This document shows positions 7,903-16,443 of a stretch of DNA of 37,184 nt, piece by piece; position 1 is the first letter of the stretch; each line of letters opens with the position of its first letter. The DNA comes from Candidatus Magasanikbacteria bacterium CG1_02_41_34 (lineage in GTDB: Bacteria > Patescibacteriota > Patescibacteriia > Magasanikbacterales > UBA922), in NCBI GenBank assembly GCA_001871445.1, contig MNVD01000027.1, positions 1 through 37,184 of the forward strand. Reading direction: 5' to 3'. The notes beneath the pieces were generated by a model. The model saw only the letters and a program-made list of their open reading frames with translations. It had not been told where the DNA came from and made no database searches. The translations under genes and the position numbers were made by a program.

Positions 7903-8481
7903 ATGAAACACACAGGTCATCTTATTCTCATTTCTTCCCCATCCGGGGGTGGAAAAAATAGTGTCATCAAAGAAATGATTGCTCGTTTTGACAACGCAAC
8001 GCAGTTTGTGACCACCACAACACGGGAAAAGCGTGACGGAGAAATAGATGGCACAGATTATCATTTTCTGTCTCAAAAAACGTTTGAAGAAAAACTGGAT
8101 GCTGGAGATTTTGTCGAATACAATGACTACGCCGGCAATCTGTATGGAACTGAAAAAGAAAAACTCGAAACATCACTTGAAAAATTTGATCTCGTATTTT
8201 CACAGGCAGACGTCAATGGCAAACACAGCCTCGACAAACTCAACATTCCTCATCTTTCTATTTTTCTTATGCCAGAGAGCATGGATATATTGCGTGAGCG
8301 CATCATCAATCGTGGTGGTGTCAGTGAAGAAAAAATGCACGAACGACTACACATTGCAGAAGAAGAACTCGAAACATCAAAAGATTATGATTATCGAGTA
8401 GTGAATAAAGAAGGAGAGCTTGAAAAAACGGTGGAAAAGATTAGGAAGATTATTGAGGAGTATCAAAAGAAATCTAAATAA
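7903..8481 (+). CDS. gmk: Guanylate kinase-like protein
   Basis: A 192-residue protein of the family that phosphorylates GMP to GDP with ATP. The P-loop region reads SSPSGGGKNSVIKEM (residues 12-26). The GMP-binding segment TTTTREKRDGEIDGTDYHFLS (about 38-58) and YGTEKE (about 86-91) are present, as is the Arg-rich lid. The P-loop is odd: family members have GPSGxGKS/T, and here the Ser/Thr after Lys that coordinates magnesium is Asn (GKNS). The next Ser might take over. The start has no clear Shine-Dalgarno site. Length is usual for Gmk. Confidence 0.88.
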   Translation: MKHTGHLILISSPSGGGKNSVIKEMIARFDNATQFVTTTTREKRDGEIDGTDYHFLSQKTFEEKLDAGDFVEYNDYAGNLYGTEKEKLETSLEKFDLVFSQADVNGKHSLDKLNIPHLSIFLMPESMDILRERIINRGGVSEEKMHERLHIAEEELETSKDYDYRVVNKEGELEKTVEKIRKIIEEYQKKSK

Positions 8482-8509
8482 ACAAATTCAAAATAATACA
8501 AAAAGAAAG

Positions 8510-8539
8510 CGACCCCACCGGTAAAACCGAGTGGGGTCG
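8510..8539. terminator. Terminator between gmk and the convergent orphan gene
   Basis: CGACCCCAC (8510-8518) pairs with GTGGGGTCG (8531-8539), and the loop itself can form CGGT/ACCG. On the minus strand it is followed by a T-rich run, which fits termination of the orphan at 8559-8894. Confidence 0.7.
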
Positions 8540-8558
8540 TGTTGTAGCGGGCGCACCG

Positions 8559-8894
8559 CTACATCTCCTTTGGTTCCTGCGAGCCGATCGTCCATTCAAG
8601 CACGCAGGTCAGATCATCGGCATCCGTCTTCGTGACAAACGGCGTACCTTCGATGAGTAACCTAATTGCCAATGGAAGAAACCACGAAAGATAGTCGTAC
8701 AAGAACACTGGTAATACGGTTTCACCATCAGGCTTTTGAAACTTTGGCCCTCCGACATAGTATGAACCAACGATGCAACGCCCATCAGACAGCAGGATCT
8801 TGACCACAGTAGGCCCCTCGGACGCAGGAGAAGGACGACATGTCCCAATGGCCTCCAAGAGATCTTCTATGTTTTCCGCGATAAGTTCAAGCAC
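8559..8894 (-). CDS. Orphan protein of 111 residues, unknown function
   Basis: I do not recognise the family. The frame is open far upstream, but the promoter at 8923-8951 places the transcript start near 8916, so the upstream ATGs are untranscribed. The GTG at 8894 has a GGGGGA 6 nt upstream and gives a 111-residue product. It starts with an acidic helix (LELIAENIEDLLEAIG), has a short beta-rich middle (VVKILLSDGRCIVGSYYVGG) and ends with a Trp/Glu-rich tail. A hydrophobic stretch (FLYDYLSWFLPLAIRLLIEG) may be an amphipathic helix. GC content and codon use are higher than in flanking genes, as in the other orphans of this window. Confidence 0.6.
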   Translation of the reverse strand: MLELIAENIEDLLEAIGTCRPSPASEGPTVVKILLSDGRCIVGSYYVGGPKFQKPDGETVLPVFLYDYLSWFLPLAIRLLIEGTPFVTKTDADDLTCVLEWTIGSQEPKEM

Positions 8895-8922
8895 GTTTTT
8901 TCCCCCAATAAAACGATAGAAA

Positions 8923-8951
8923 AATATAACAGATACATACATAAATGTCAA
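8923..8951 (-). promoter_or_regulatory. Promoter of the 8559-8894 orphan
   Basis: On the minus strand TTGACA (8951-8946) and TATATT (8928-8923), spacer 17. It is back to back with the promoter at 8974-9002. Confidence 0.65.
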
Positions 8952-8973
8952 CCAAAAAATACTTCCTACCCAC

Positions 8974-9002
8974 TTGCACAAACCCTCCATTTCCTCTATA
9001 AT
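8974..9002 (+). promoter_or_regulatory. Promoter of the metallo-beta-lactamase-fold gene
   Basis: TTGCAC (8974-8979) and a perfect TATAAT (8997-9002), spacer 17. The predicted start is near 9009, with a leader of about 25 nt lacking a Shine-Dalgarno site. Confidence 0.7.
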
Positions 9003-9033
9003 AGTGTCACTATTTTTCTGTTTTTGAACCACT

Positions 9034-9648
9034 ATGCATATCTCTTGGCTCGGTAATTCCGCAGTAAAAATCCAGACAAAACCACTTGACGAAGACGTCA
9101 CAGTCGTTATTGACCCATACAAACAAGAACAAGGAAATTTTCCTCGCAGTCTTTCTCCACAAATAGGTCTCTACACCCGTGGGGAAGAAAATTCTATAAC
9201 GCTCTCAGGTGATCCATTTGTCCTCTCTACACCTGGCGAATGTGAAACAAAAGGTGTCCTCGTGACTGCAGTACAAGGACACGAAGAAGGACAGATCTTC
9301 CTTCGTGTGGATAGTGAGTATCTCAGTGTTGGACATCTTGGCAACGCATCAAAACAACTCACTGACGCCCAACTCGAAGTCCTCGCTGACGTCGATGTTC
9401 TTATTATCCCTGTCGGCGGCAAAGGCTGCTACAATGCAGAAGATGCTGCAAAAGCAGTGAATGCAGTTGAACCTCGCATTGTGATCCCTATCATGTTCAA
9501 AAGCGATATAGATCCAGATGCCGAACCAGTATCTACATTTATAAAAGCATACGGTGCAAAGGACGTCGTTGAGGAAACAAAAACTATTATCAAGAATAAA
9601 GATCTCCCGCAGGAAGATACACGCGTTATCGTGTTGACGAAGGAATAA
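9034..9648 (+). CDS. Metallo-beta-lactamase-fold protein without the usual metal motif
   Basis: A 204-residue protein resembling the UlaG-like Zn-dependent hydrolases (MHISWLGNSAVKIQT start, then VTVVIDPY, and a late IPVGGKGCYNAEDAAKAVNAVEPRIVIPIMF). In active members a HxHxDH motif follows the second strand. Here the corresponding part (FVLSTPGECETKGVLVTAV) has no such motif, so most of the metal site is missing. The fold may be kept for a non-catalytic or altered role, a situation common for this CPR/Parcubacteria version. It is transcribed from its own promoter. No Shine-Dalgarno site is seen. Confidence 0.75.
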   Translation: MHISWLGNSAVKIQTKPLDEDVTVVIDPYKQEQGNFPRSLSPQIGLYTRGEENSITLSGDPFVLSTPGECETKGVLVTAVQGHEEGQIFLRVDSEYLSVGHLGNASKQLTDAQLEVLADVDVLIIPVGGKGCYNAEDAAKAVNAVEPRIVIPIMFKSDIDPDAEPVSTFIKAYGAKDVVEETKTIIKNKDLPQEDTRVIVLTKE

Positions 9649-9703
9649 TGTTGTATGTTCTTCTTCTTCGTAAGTGGGAGAAATGTGCTAAGCTATCTGC
9701 TCT

Positions 9704-10261
9704 ATGAGCCAGCAGCAAAACGCAAAAACAATTGAAGGACGATTGAAACAAGATATCGACAATACGATCGATGCACTTGAGGCAAGTATCCGTGGCAATG
9801 AAACGCACATAAACGAACATGGGAAAACAGGAAGGCGAAAAAGAATTGACCCACGCGATAGGATTGCTCAGGACTATGCCAATCATGCATACAAACAACG
9901 CATTGTTTGGACATCGGTCGGATTCATCACTATCTCAATCATGAGCATGTGGGGCTGGAATATGCGAACAGTATTCTACGATGCTTCGAATGGAAAGTAT
10001 GCAGTAGAGACACCGCTCAGTACCGTTGGCGCGCGCTTTACAGAAGCCATGCAAATAGCTGGCGCAAAAGATGCGCAGGCAGAAGAATCAGAAAGCATCC
10101 GTACAGCAGCAGACGTCTTAAAAGACGTCGTTGTCGCAGCCACAGCGATAAGTACAGAAGAGGCATCACCTCCATCCACACTTGATACCCTTGCCAATAC
10201 CCTCTCGACTCACGTATCCTCTACACCAACAAGTACTGATAATACGACAACAACACCCTAG
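9704..10261 (+). CDS. Single-pass membrane protein of unknown function
   Basis: A 185-residue protein. The N-terminal 60 residues are charged and helical ([30 protein letters not shown]). One transmembrane helix follows (about residues 66-87, [19 protein letters not shown]), then an extracytoplasmic Ala/Thr/Ser-rich tail ending in [12 protein letters not shown]. No named domain is recognised. The stop is 2 nt before the gyrA start, so it is probably co-transcribed with gyrA, but nothing shows a functional link. Confidence 0.75.
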   Translation: MSQQQNAKTIEGRLKQDIDNTIDALEASIRGNETHINEHGKTGRRKRIDPRDRIAQDYANHAYKQRIVWTSVGFITISIMSMWGWNMRTVFYDASNGKYAVETPLSTVGARFTEAMQIAGAKDAQAEESESIRTAADVLKDVVVAATAISTEEASPPSTLDTLANTLSTHVSSTPTSTDNTTTTP

Positions 10262-10263
10262 CT

Positions 10264-12786
10264 ATGGCAAAAAAGAAAATGATACAACCTGTAGAAAAAA
10301 TGAGCGCTGAAGAAGCATCTTCAAACATCGGGCATGTCGAACCTATTGAACTCGTCGATGAGATGCGTACGTCGTATCTCGACTACGCGATGAGTGTCAT
10401 TGTTTCTCGTGCACTACCAGATGTTCGTGATGGACTGAAACCAGTACATCGCCGTATTCTCTATGCGATGTGGAAAATTGGTCTCAGACACAATACAAAA
10501 TTTCGAAAATCCGCCCACGTCGTCGGTGAAGTGATGGCAAAATACCATCCACACGGTGACTCGGCTATTTATGACTCCCTTGTTCGTATGGCACAGGATT
10601 TTTCTATGAGAGATCCACTCGTCTTTGGGCAAGGAAACTTTGGTTCTATGGACGGCGACAATGCCGCTGCCATGCGTTATACCGAAGCAAAACTCCAAAA
10701 GATTGCCGAAGAATTACTTTTTGATATAGAAAAAGAAACCGTCGACTTTGCACCTACATACGATTCTTCTAACAGAGAACCACGTGTCTTGCCAGGACGA
10801 TTGCCAAACTTGCTCCTGAACGGAAGTATGGGTATCGCGGTTGGTATGGCAACAAATATTCCTCCACACAATTTGAAAGAATTATGTGAAGGAACCATCC
10901 ACCTGATTGAAAATTCAAAAGCAACGGTGGAAGAACTCAATGAATTTATCAAAGGACCGGACTTCCCTACCGGTGGTATCATCTATAGCAAACCAGATAT
11001 TCTTTCTGCATATTCAACTGGCCGTGGTGGTATCGTGATCCGCGCAAAAACAGATATTTCTGAAGGGAAAACTGGCACACACAAAATCGTGGTGACAGAA
11101 GTCCCATACCAAGTAAACAAATCAAAATTGATTGAAAAAATTGCAACCTTGGTACAGGAAAAGAAAATCGAAGGTATCAAAGATCTTCGTGATGAATCCA
11201 ACAAAGACGGCGTTCGTATTGTGATAGAAATGAAAAAAGATGCGTATCCAAAAAAAGTACTCAACAAATTATTCAAACTGACAGAACTCCAAACGACCTT
11301 TCACGTCAACATGATTGCACTGGTTGATGGTATTCAGCCACGACTTTTGAATCTAAAAACAGTTCTCGAAGAATATATCAAACATCGAGAAGTGGTCATA
11401 CGACGTCGTACACAATTTGATCTTAATAAAGCAAAAGAGCGTGCACACATTCTCGAAGGGTTGAAAATGGCACTCGATAAAATCGACCAAATCATCAATA
11501 CCATTCGAAAATCAAAAGACAAAGATGAAGCAAAAATAAACTTGATGAAGCAGTTCAAATTTTCTGAACGCCAAACTGTTGCCATTCTCGAAATGCGTTT
11601 GCAACAACTTGCAAACCTGGAACGAAAGAAAATTGAAGATGAATTGAAAGAAAAAATGGCACTCATCAAAGAACTCGAAGCCCTCCTCGCAAGTGAAAAA
11701 AGAATTCGTGGAGTGGTCAAAACAGAATTGCTAGAAATTCAGACACAATTTGGAAGTCCACGAAAAACTCAGATCATTGCACATGGTGTAAAAGAATTCA
11801 AAATGGAAGACCTCGTCGCAAACGAAGCAACGATCATCATGGCAACGCGAGATGGGTATATAAAGCGTATGCCAGCTGATACCTTCAAAACACAAGCCCG
11901 TGGTGGCAAGGGTGTCATCGGTCTCACCACAAAAGAAGAAGACGTCATTGAACACTTGATTGCAACCAATACGCATGACAATCTCCTCTTCTTTACCACC
12001 CGTGGTCGTGTCTTCCAACTTCGTGCCTACGACGTGCCACAGGCGACCAGAACATCAAAAGGACAAGCGCTAGTAAACTTTCTCCAGCTTGCACCAAATG
12101 AAAATGTCTCTGTAATTCTATCCATGGACGATGTCCTCAAATACAAAAATCTTGTCATGGTGACAAACAAGGGAACAATCAAAAAATCTGCTCTTGAAGA
12201 TTTTAAGAAAGTTCGTGCATCAGGACTGATTGCATTGAAACTAGCAGAAGACGATATGCTCGAGTGGGTTCGTCCATCAAGTGGCAAGGATGATATTATT
12301 ATTGCCACCAGCCAAGGACAAGCCATCCGATTTAAGGAAAGCGGTCTGCGCCCAATGGGACGCACGGCAAAAGGTGTCCGTGGCATGAAATTGAAATCAA
12401 ATGACACCGTCGTTGGCATGGATGTCGTCTCTCCAGAACTTGTGAAAATAAAAGTTCTCGAGATGCTCGTCATTTCTGAAAATGGTCTTGGAAAGAAAAC
12501 GGAACTCAATGAATACAAAGTCCAAGGTCGAGGAGGAAGTGGTATCAAGACTATGGCAGTGACGACAAAGACAGGCCCAATCATCAGTATGCGTGTTATC
12601 AACAATACTGAGAATCAAGATACTCTTTTGATTTCACGAAAAGGACAGGTCGTTCGTGTGCCACTGAAATCTGTCTCCACACTCGGCCGAGCAACACAGG
12701 GTGTTCGCATCATGCGATTCAAAGCAGAAGGCGACACCGTTGTAGGTATGGCACTCTTGCTCGGAGAAATAGAAGATGTAGAATAA
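10264..12786 (+). CDS. gyrA: DNA gyrase subunit A
   Basis: GyrA is the breakage-reunion subunit of gyrase and introduces negative supercoils with GyrB. The N-terminal region [33 protein letters not shown] (about residues 37-69) and the quinolone-region [19 protein letters not shown] are clear. The catalytic Tyr is Y139 in [10 protein letters not shown]. The C-terminal beta-pinwheel repeats include the GyrA-box, here [12 protein letters not shown] (about residue 545) instead of the common QRRGGKG, which still keeps RGGKG and supports gyrase over topoisomerase IV. The length, 840 residues, is normal. gyrB is not in the window. A terminator follows. Confidence 0.95.
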   Translation: MAKKKMIQPVEKMSAEEASSNIGHVEPIELVDEMRTSYLDYAMSVIVSRALPDVRDGLKPVHRRILYAMWKIGLRHNTKFRKSAHVVGEVMAKYHPHGDSAIYDSLVRMAQDFSMRDPLVFGQGNFGSMDGDNAAAMRYTEAKLQKIAEELLFDIEKETVDFAPTYDSSNREPRVLPGRLPNLLLNGSMGIAVGMATNIPPHNLKELCEGTIHLIENSKATVEELNEFIKGPDFPTGGIIYSKPDILSAYSTGRGGIVIRAKTDISEGKTGTHKIVVTEVPYQVNKSKLIEKIATLVQEKKIEGIKDLRDESNKDGVRIVIEMKKDAYPKKVLNKLFKLTELQTTFHVNMIALVDGIQPRLLNLKTVLEEYIKHREVVIRRRTQFDLNKAKERAHILEGLKMALDKIDQIINTIRKSKDKDEAKINLMKQFKFSERQTVAILEMRLQQLANLERKKIEDELKEKMALIKELEALLASEKRIRGVVKTELLEIQTQFGSPRKTQIIAHGVKEFKMEDLVANEATIIMATRDGYIKRMPADTFKTQARGGKGVIGLTTKEEDVIEHLIATNTHDNLLFFTTRGRVFQLRAYDVPQATRTSKGQALVNFLQLAPNENVSVILSMDDVLKYKNLVMVTNKGTIKKSALEDFKKVRASGLIALKLAEDDMLEWVRPSSGKDDIIIATSQGQAIRFKESGLRPMGRTAKGVRGMKLKSNDTVVGMDVVSPELVKIKVLEMLVISENGLGKKTELNEYKVQGRGGSGIKTMAVTTKTGPIISMRVINNTENQDTLLISRKGQVVRVPLKSVSTLGRATQGVRIMRFKAEGDTVVGMALLLGEIEDVE

Positions 12787-12807
12787 ATTTATATTAGAAG
12801 AAAGAAA

Positions 12808-12831
12808 AAAACATCCCGATTGGGATGTTTT
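12808..12831. terminator. Bidirectional terminator between gyrA and ruvA
   Basis: AAAACATCCC and GGGATGTTTT around a GATT loop, with an A-run before and a T-run after. It serves the convergent gyrA and the pepA-ruvA unit. Confidence 0.85.
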
Positions 12832-12882
12832 TTATGATATATTTATTGAAACAATATTTTCTGTACATTTCCAAATAAAGTT

Positions 12883-13467
12883 CTATCTAGATAATGTTTG
12901 TAAAGCATCGCGTAAGAGCTGTTCTGTCGACTTTCCTTTGGCATCACACGTGAGTGCGGCTGCTCGCGCATCTTCTCTAGAATATCCCATCGATACCAAC
13001 CCATCAATTACATCTTCGAGAATATCACCACCAACAGTCTGTCTTACATCACCATTTCCCGATCTCTTTTGCATTTTTGATTTCAATTCTACTACCATGC
13101 GCTCTGCTGTCTTCTTTCCTATCCCCTGTACAGCAGAGAGGTATTTTGCATCAGCACGAAGGATAGCATCTTCGATATCATGTATTGATCCAATCGCAAG
13201 GATGTTCATCGCGCTTTTTGGCCCGACGCCAGAAACAGATAAAAGCAATGAAAAAAATGATTTTTCTTCTTTTGTACGAAAGCCGTAGAGATCCATGGCA
13301 TTTTCTGATACTTTCATATGCGTATGAAGTTCGATTTTTTTTCCGACAGCAAGTTCTGATGCGTGCACACCCGTGAGGGTAATATCATACCCAACACCAC
13401 CACTCGTAAGAAGTACGATGGTACTATGTTCTTTTGCGTAAACGGTGCCGGTGAGGAACGATATCAT
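12883..13467 (-). CDS. ruvA: Holliday junction branch migration protein RuvA
   Basis: A 194-residue protein. It binds four-way junctions as a tetramer and recruits the RuvB motor during recombination repair. The N-terminal OB fold (MISFLTGTVYAKEHSTIVLLTSGGVGYDI), the two helix-hairpin-helix motifs (LLSVSGVGPKSAMNIL, about 78-93; LSAVQGIGKKTAERMVVEL, about 113-131) and the C-terminal RuvB-contacting helices (VSMGYSREDARAAAL) are all present. It is the last gene of the unit pepA, hypothetical, ruvA, 20 nt after the hypothetical gene. Confidence 0.95.
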   Translation of the reverse strand: MISFLTGTVYAKEHSTIVLLTSGGVGYDITLTGVHASELAVGKKIELHTHMKVSENAMDLYGFRTKEEKSFFSLLLSVSGVGPKSAMNILAIGSIHDIEDAILRADAKYLSAVQGIGKKTAERMVVELKSKMQKRSGNGDVRQTVGGDILEDVIDGLVSMGYSREDARAAALTCDAKGKSTEQLLRDALQTLSR

Positions 13468-13487
13468 AAATATAAAAAATGAAAAAA

Positions 13488-13964
13488 CTAACTTTGATTC
13501 GTGGTCAGATATGTAAAGAAGTTATCTTCATTTCCCAAAAGAAATACAGATAACGCGCCTCTGACTTCACGAGGTAATTTCTGTTCTTTCTGAATAAGCT
13601 GTGCATTTGCAACTTCCAGCAATTCTCTATCATCCCCTGCAATTTCTTTCATCTCTTTTGCTTTGTTGTATGCGTGTACAGCCTCTTGCACAACAACATT
13701 CTGTTCTTGCTCCGGTAAACCCTTTTTTATTAAAACTCTCAAAACGTATGCCTTAAACAATGGTTCAAATTGATCACTTTCTTTTTCAGGTGACTGAATG
13801 ACAAACGCGGACGGATCCGTTGGTTCATCTTCAGGTTCTGCTACAATCACTTTTGGTAATTCCGTTCCAGGCTGTGTTTGATCGTCACCGGCATCAGGCA
13901 CAGGCTTCACAAACATACTCGGATCTGTAGGCTCGTCACCTGTAAAATTTTTTCTTCTTATCAT
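13488..13964 (-). CDS. Hypothetical soluble protein with an N-terminal repeat
   Basis: A 158-residue protein with no recognised family. The first 65 residues are acidic and proline-rich and contain a repeated motif (DEPTDPSMFV and DEPTDPSAFV, about 40 residues apart), which looks like a disordered linker or a peptide tag for a partner. The rest is predicted helical (FKAYVLRVLIKKGLPEQEQNVVVQEAVHAYNKAKEM...). No signal peptide or membrane helix. It starts 5 nt after the pepA stop and precedes ruvA by 20 nt, so it is probably co-transcribed with both. Confidence 0.75.
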   Translation of the reverse strand: MIRRKNFTGDEPTDPSMFVKPVPDAGDDQTQPGTELPKVIVAEPEDEPTDPSAFVIQSPEKESDQFEPLFKAYVLRVLIKKGLPEQEQNVVVQEAVHAYNKAKEMKEIAGDDRELLEVANAQLIQKEQKLPREVRGALSVFLLGNEDNFFTYLTTNQS

Positions 13965-13969
13965 ATATG

Positions 13970-15469
13970 CTACGATAAATACTCAATCATCGTTTCAATA
14001 CCAAATCCATTGGCACCATGTCGAATCCATGGTTTTCCTTTTCCTCCATAATAACTACAGGACAAATCGATGTGCGCCCATGGATATGCAGATTCTCCGG
14101 TTTCAAAATTCTTTGTAAAAAATTCTAGAAAAGCTGCAGCAGTAGATGCCCCAGCATACCCACGTCCACCCACGTCTCCGACATTTGCGACATCCGCGAC
14201 TTCACTTTTTATCGCTTCCGTATACTCTTCTCCGAGTGGAAGGCGCCACAATTGTTCTCCTGTTTCCACACTACTTTTCATCATTTTTTCTATCATTGAT
14301 TCTTCTTGAGAAAATAATCCAGAACGTTCATTACCCAATGCGACCATACACGCTCCAGTGAGTGTCGCAAAATCAATAACTTCTTTTGGTCGGTATTTTT
14401 TTGCATAGGACAGCGCATCACATAGGATCAATCGTCCTTCTGCATCGGTATTGCCAATCTCGACAGTTTTTCCCTCCATGTTGACCAAAATATCATCTGG
14501 TCGATACGATTCCCCTCCTGGCATATTTTCACACGCTGGCATGAGAGCAACAATATTTTTCTTCAGCGCCAATGCGGCGGTAGCACGCACTGTCCCGAGC
14601 ACAGTAGCAGCGCCAAGCATATCAAACTTCATATCTGTCATATACGCACTCGGCTTCAGTGACAGTCCACCAGAATCAAACGTGATTCCTTTTCCTACCA
14701 GCACTGTTGGCTTTTCTGTTTTCTTTCCTGCCATGTATTCCATAATAATAAACTGCGGAGGAAGTGCAGATCCTTGTGCCACACCGAGAAAACATCCCAT
14801 ACCAAGATTTTTTACTTCTGCTTTTCCTAGCACGCTCACTTTTATAGACGGAAATGTTTTGGCAACGTTTTGTGCTGCTTTTGCAAGAAACACAGGAGTC
14901 ATAATAGTCGGTGGTGTATTTGCGAGATGTCGCGTTTCATTGATTGCACTCTCGAGAATTACTCCTTCTTCCATACCACTTTGCCATGCACGTTTTTCAT
15001 TGCCCGAGATGTTGAGAAATGCGAGATGTTTCAATGGCTCAACGCGTGCATCTTTTTCACTTTTGTGTTCATCAAATGCATAACTTGCAAGTCCGACTGC
15101 AAGCACCGTTTGTCGTCCAGCCTTTTTTGTACCAAATAGTTTTGTTACATCATCTGGAATAACCATTGCAAGCGATGTATATTTTTTTCCTTGCAGAGAA
15201 ATCACTGACGCACCGACGGCGTGCTTCCACGTGCGAACATTCAGATCTTTTTTTTTTCCAAGACCAATCAGAAGAACACGTGGTGTTTCCTTTTCACCGG
15301 TATAGAGAAGAGATGTTTGCAATTTTTTCCCTTCAAAATCTTTGAGCCCTCGCACATGCGAGACAACGGTCCCAAATCTTTGTATATCCTTATCGCCTTC
15401 ATCTTCAAATAAAGGCAGAATAAGACAATCTGCTTTCTGCCCTTCCTTCGCCAACGAAAATGCTGTCAT
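13970..15469 (-). CDS. pepA: Cytosol (leucyl) aminopeptidase, M17 family
   Basis: A 499-residue protein that removes N-terminal amino acids using two metal ions. The N-terminal macro-like domain (about 1-170) is followed by the catalytic domain. Metal and catalytic motifs are clear: VGKGITFDSGGLSLKP (about 255-270, with the catalytic Lys and Asp ligands), DMLGAATVLG (Asp ligand) and the M17 signature NTDAEGRL (about 337-344, with Asp and Glu ligands plus the catalytic Arg). Some M17 proteins also bind DNA (PepA in cer/XerCD recombination); no evidence here for that role. The promoter -10 at 15475-15480 suggests the mRNA starts at or next to the ATG. Confidence 0.94.
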   Translation of the reverse strand: MTAFSLAKEGQKADCLILPLFEDEGDKDIQRFGTVVSHVRGLKDFEGKKLQTSLLYTGEKETPRVLLIGLGKKKDLNVRTWKHAVGASVISLQGKKYTSLAMVIPDDVTKLFGTKKAGRQTVLAVGLASYAFDEHKSEKDARVEPLKHLAFLNISGNEKRAWQSGMEEGVILESAINETRHLANTPPTIMTPVFLAKAAQNVAKTFPSIKVSVLGKAEVKNLGMGCFLGVAQGSALPPQFIIMEYMAGKKTEKPTVLVGKGITFDSGGLSLKPSAYMTDMKFDMLGAATVLGTVRATAALALKKNIVALMPACENMPGGESYRPDDILVNMEGKTVEIGNTDAEGRLILCDALSYAKKYRPKEVIDFATLTGACMVALGNERSGLFSQEESMIEKMMKSSVETGEQLWRLPLGEEYTEAIKSEVADVANVGDVGGRGYAGASTAAAFLEFFTKNFETGESAYPWAHIDLSCSYYGGKGKPWIRHGANGFGIETMIEYLS

Positions 15470-15474
15470 AGCAA

Positions 15475-15480
15475 AATATA
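15475..15480 (-). promoter_or_regulatory. Probable -10 box of pepA
   Basis: TATATT on the minus strand ends 5 nt before the pepA ATG. The expected transcription start is at about the A of the ATG, i.e. a leaderless mRNA. The -35 area falls in the heptamer repeat and has no good match. Confidence 0.45.
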
Positions 15481-15486
15481 CGTATT

Positions 15487-15521
15487 ATGTTACATGTTAC
15501 ATGTTACATGTTACATGTTGC
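15487..15521. repeat. Five tandem heptamers upstream of pepA
   Basis: ATGTTAC is repeated four times without change (15487-15514), then once as ATGTTGC. The array covers the -35 area of pepA, so copy-number change would move upstream DNA relative to the -10 box. Confidence 0.9.
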
Positions 15522-15545
15522 TCCGTCAACCGTCTTTGCCAAACA

Positions 15546-15571
15546 AAAAAACTCCCTGTTAGGAGTTTTTT
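15546..15571. terminator. Bidirectional terminator upstream of pepA
   Basis: AAAAAACTCC and GGAGTTTTTT around CTGTTA. It isolates pepA from the upstream minus-strand orphan pair. From 15572 to about 15754 I see no gene, only GC-rich sequence with small inverted repeats. Confidence 0.8.
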
Positions 15572-15754
15572 TACACATCGCTCTGTCGAATAGACTTCGA
15601 AAGACTGATGTTGGAGAGGCGGATAACCGGGGCCTCTCGTCCCGTGTGTCGCAAAGTGCGACGCAGAATAACTCTGCAAGGTTCCCTCACTTTATGCCGT
15701 CAGTTGGTTGTCCCGACGGCGGACGTAGTTGATGACGGGTACTTCGCTCGCACT

Positions 15755-15777
15755 AGTGTCGCTAGTTCAGCGACACT
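15755..15777 (-). terminator. Strong hairpin at the 3' end of the orphan pair
   Basis: AGTGTCGCT and AGCGACACT around a 5-nt loop overlap the stop codon of the second orphan (15762-15764). There is no U-run, so it may be an RNA 3'-end stabiliser or a weak terminator. Confidence 0.5.
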
Positions 15778-16004
15778 ACCAACATCTCAGCACCCGTGGC
15801 GAGAGCCTCAGCCTCATCCGCGAGGGACATGAGGTAGTAGAACTCATCGTAGTTCCTGACCGACGCCCGTGCCGCAAGCGACAAGAAGATCCGAGCAGGG
15901 ACTGATTGCGCGACCACCAGAAGTGCTCCCTTGAAGCGAGAACGGAAGTGGAAACACGTCGACCTTAGGTGTCCACCAGAGGTGTAGACCTGGTTGGATC
16001 CCAT
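15762..16004 (-). CDS. Second small orphan of an overlapping pair
   Basis: An 80-residue frame whose ATG overlaps the stop of the preceding gene by one base (TGATG), which suggests translational coupling. The first 25 residues are basic with two Ser/Gly/Cys-rich turns; the rest (GALLVVAQSVPARIFLSLAARAS...LADEAEALATGAEMLVVSLN) looks like a helix-rich fold. No family recognised. Base composition is GC-rich like the first orphan. The main doubt is whether the overlap frame is really translated. Confidence 0.45.
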   Translation of the reverse strand: MGSNQVYTSGGHLRSTCFHFRSRFKGALLVVAQSVPARIFLSLAARASVRNYDEFYYLMSLADEAEALATGAEMLVVSLN

Positions 16005-16219
16005 CAGTCGTCATCCTCGCGGTAGACGAGGTTGCAGCCGTCGGTGGGGGTGATGTTCTCCTTTGCGAGCTCCTCCCCGACGTACTCAAGGACGACTGCG
16101 TTGTCCAGTGCATCATCGTCTTGATGGGGGTCCAAACGGAGCATCGAGGCCGACGCGAAGACGGCAGCAGCCGGCGTGTACGCAGCCCAGCGTACACGGG
16201 TAGTAGGTCCATCAGACAT
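16004..16219 (-). CDS. First small orphan of an overlapping pair
   Basis: A 71-residue acidic protein (DPHQDDDALDNAVVLEYVGEELAKENI...VYREDDD) after a short Ala-rich N-terminus. The start at 16219 is chosen because TGGAGG lies 8 nt upstream; in-frame ATG at 16255 has no such site. The family is not recognised. It is GC-rich relative to pepA and ileS and is followed by a second frame through a TGATG overlap. A possible promoter is at 16340-16367. Confidence 0.55.
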   Translation of the reverse strand: MSDGPTTRVRWAAYTPAAAVFASASMLRLDPHQDDDALDNAVVLEYVGEELAKENITPTDGCNLVYREDDD

Positions 16220-16339
16220 GTACAGTTCCTCCAGGTGACAAATTATTCCGCGCAAAACGAGATAGTCGCTCGGTCACCAGCAAGCCACATGCTCTATATT
16301 TTTCAAAAAAACACAGAACATGGTGCTCAGATATACAAA

Positions 16340-16367
16340 AATATATCATAGAAACCTAGCAGATCAA
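16340..16367 (-). promoter_or_regulatory. Possible promoter of the orphan pair
   Basis: Minus strand TTGATC (16367-16362) and TATATT (16345-16340), spacer 16. The leader would be about 115 nt long. Confidence 0.4.
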
Positions 16368-16393
16368 AGAGGATTTGTCAAGATACTATCCAC

Positions 16394-16423
16394 AAAAAAA
16401 AGACTCGCTATGTATAACGAGTC
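16394..16423 (-). terminator. Intrinsic terminator of ileS
   Basis: GACTCG and CGAGTC (16402-16423) around a 10-nt loop, followed on the minus strand by eight U (16401-16394). It lies 20 nt after the ileS stop codon. Confidence 0.8.
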
Positions 16424-16443
16424 ATTTCATAGTGCTTTTGGCT

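Noticed and set aside
9034-9648. An active metallo-beta-lactamase
   Set aside because: No HxHxDH motif is present. I keep only the fold assignment.
15487-15521. A possible CRISPR array
   Set aside because: The repeats are 7 bp with no spacers, and no cas genes are present. It is a simple tandem repeat.
15600-16260. A second variable repeat or second DGR target in this GC-rich region
   Set aside because: No stretch matches the TR core or its 27-bp constant edges. Only one VR was found in the window.
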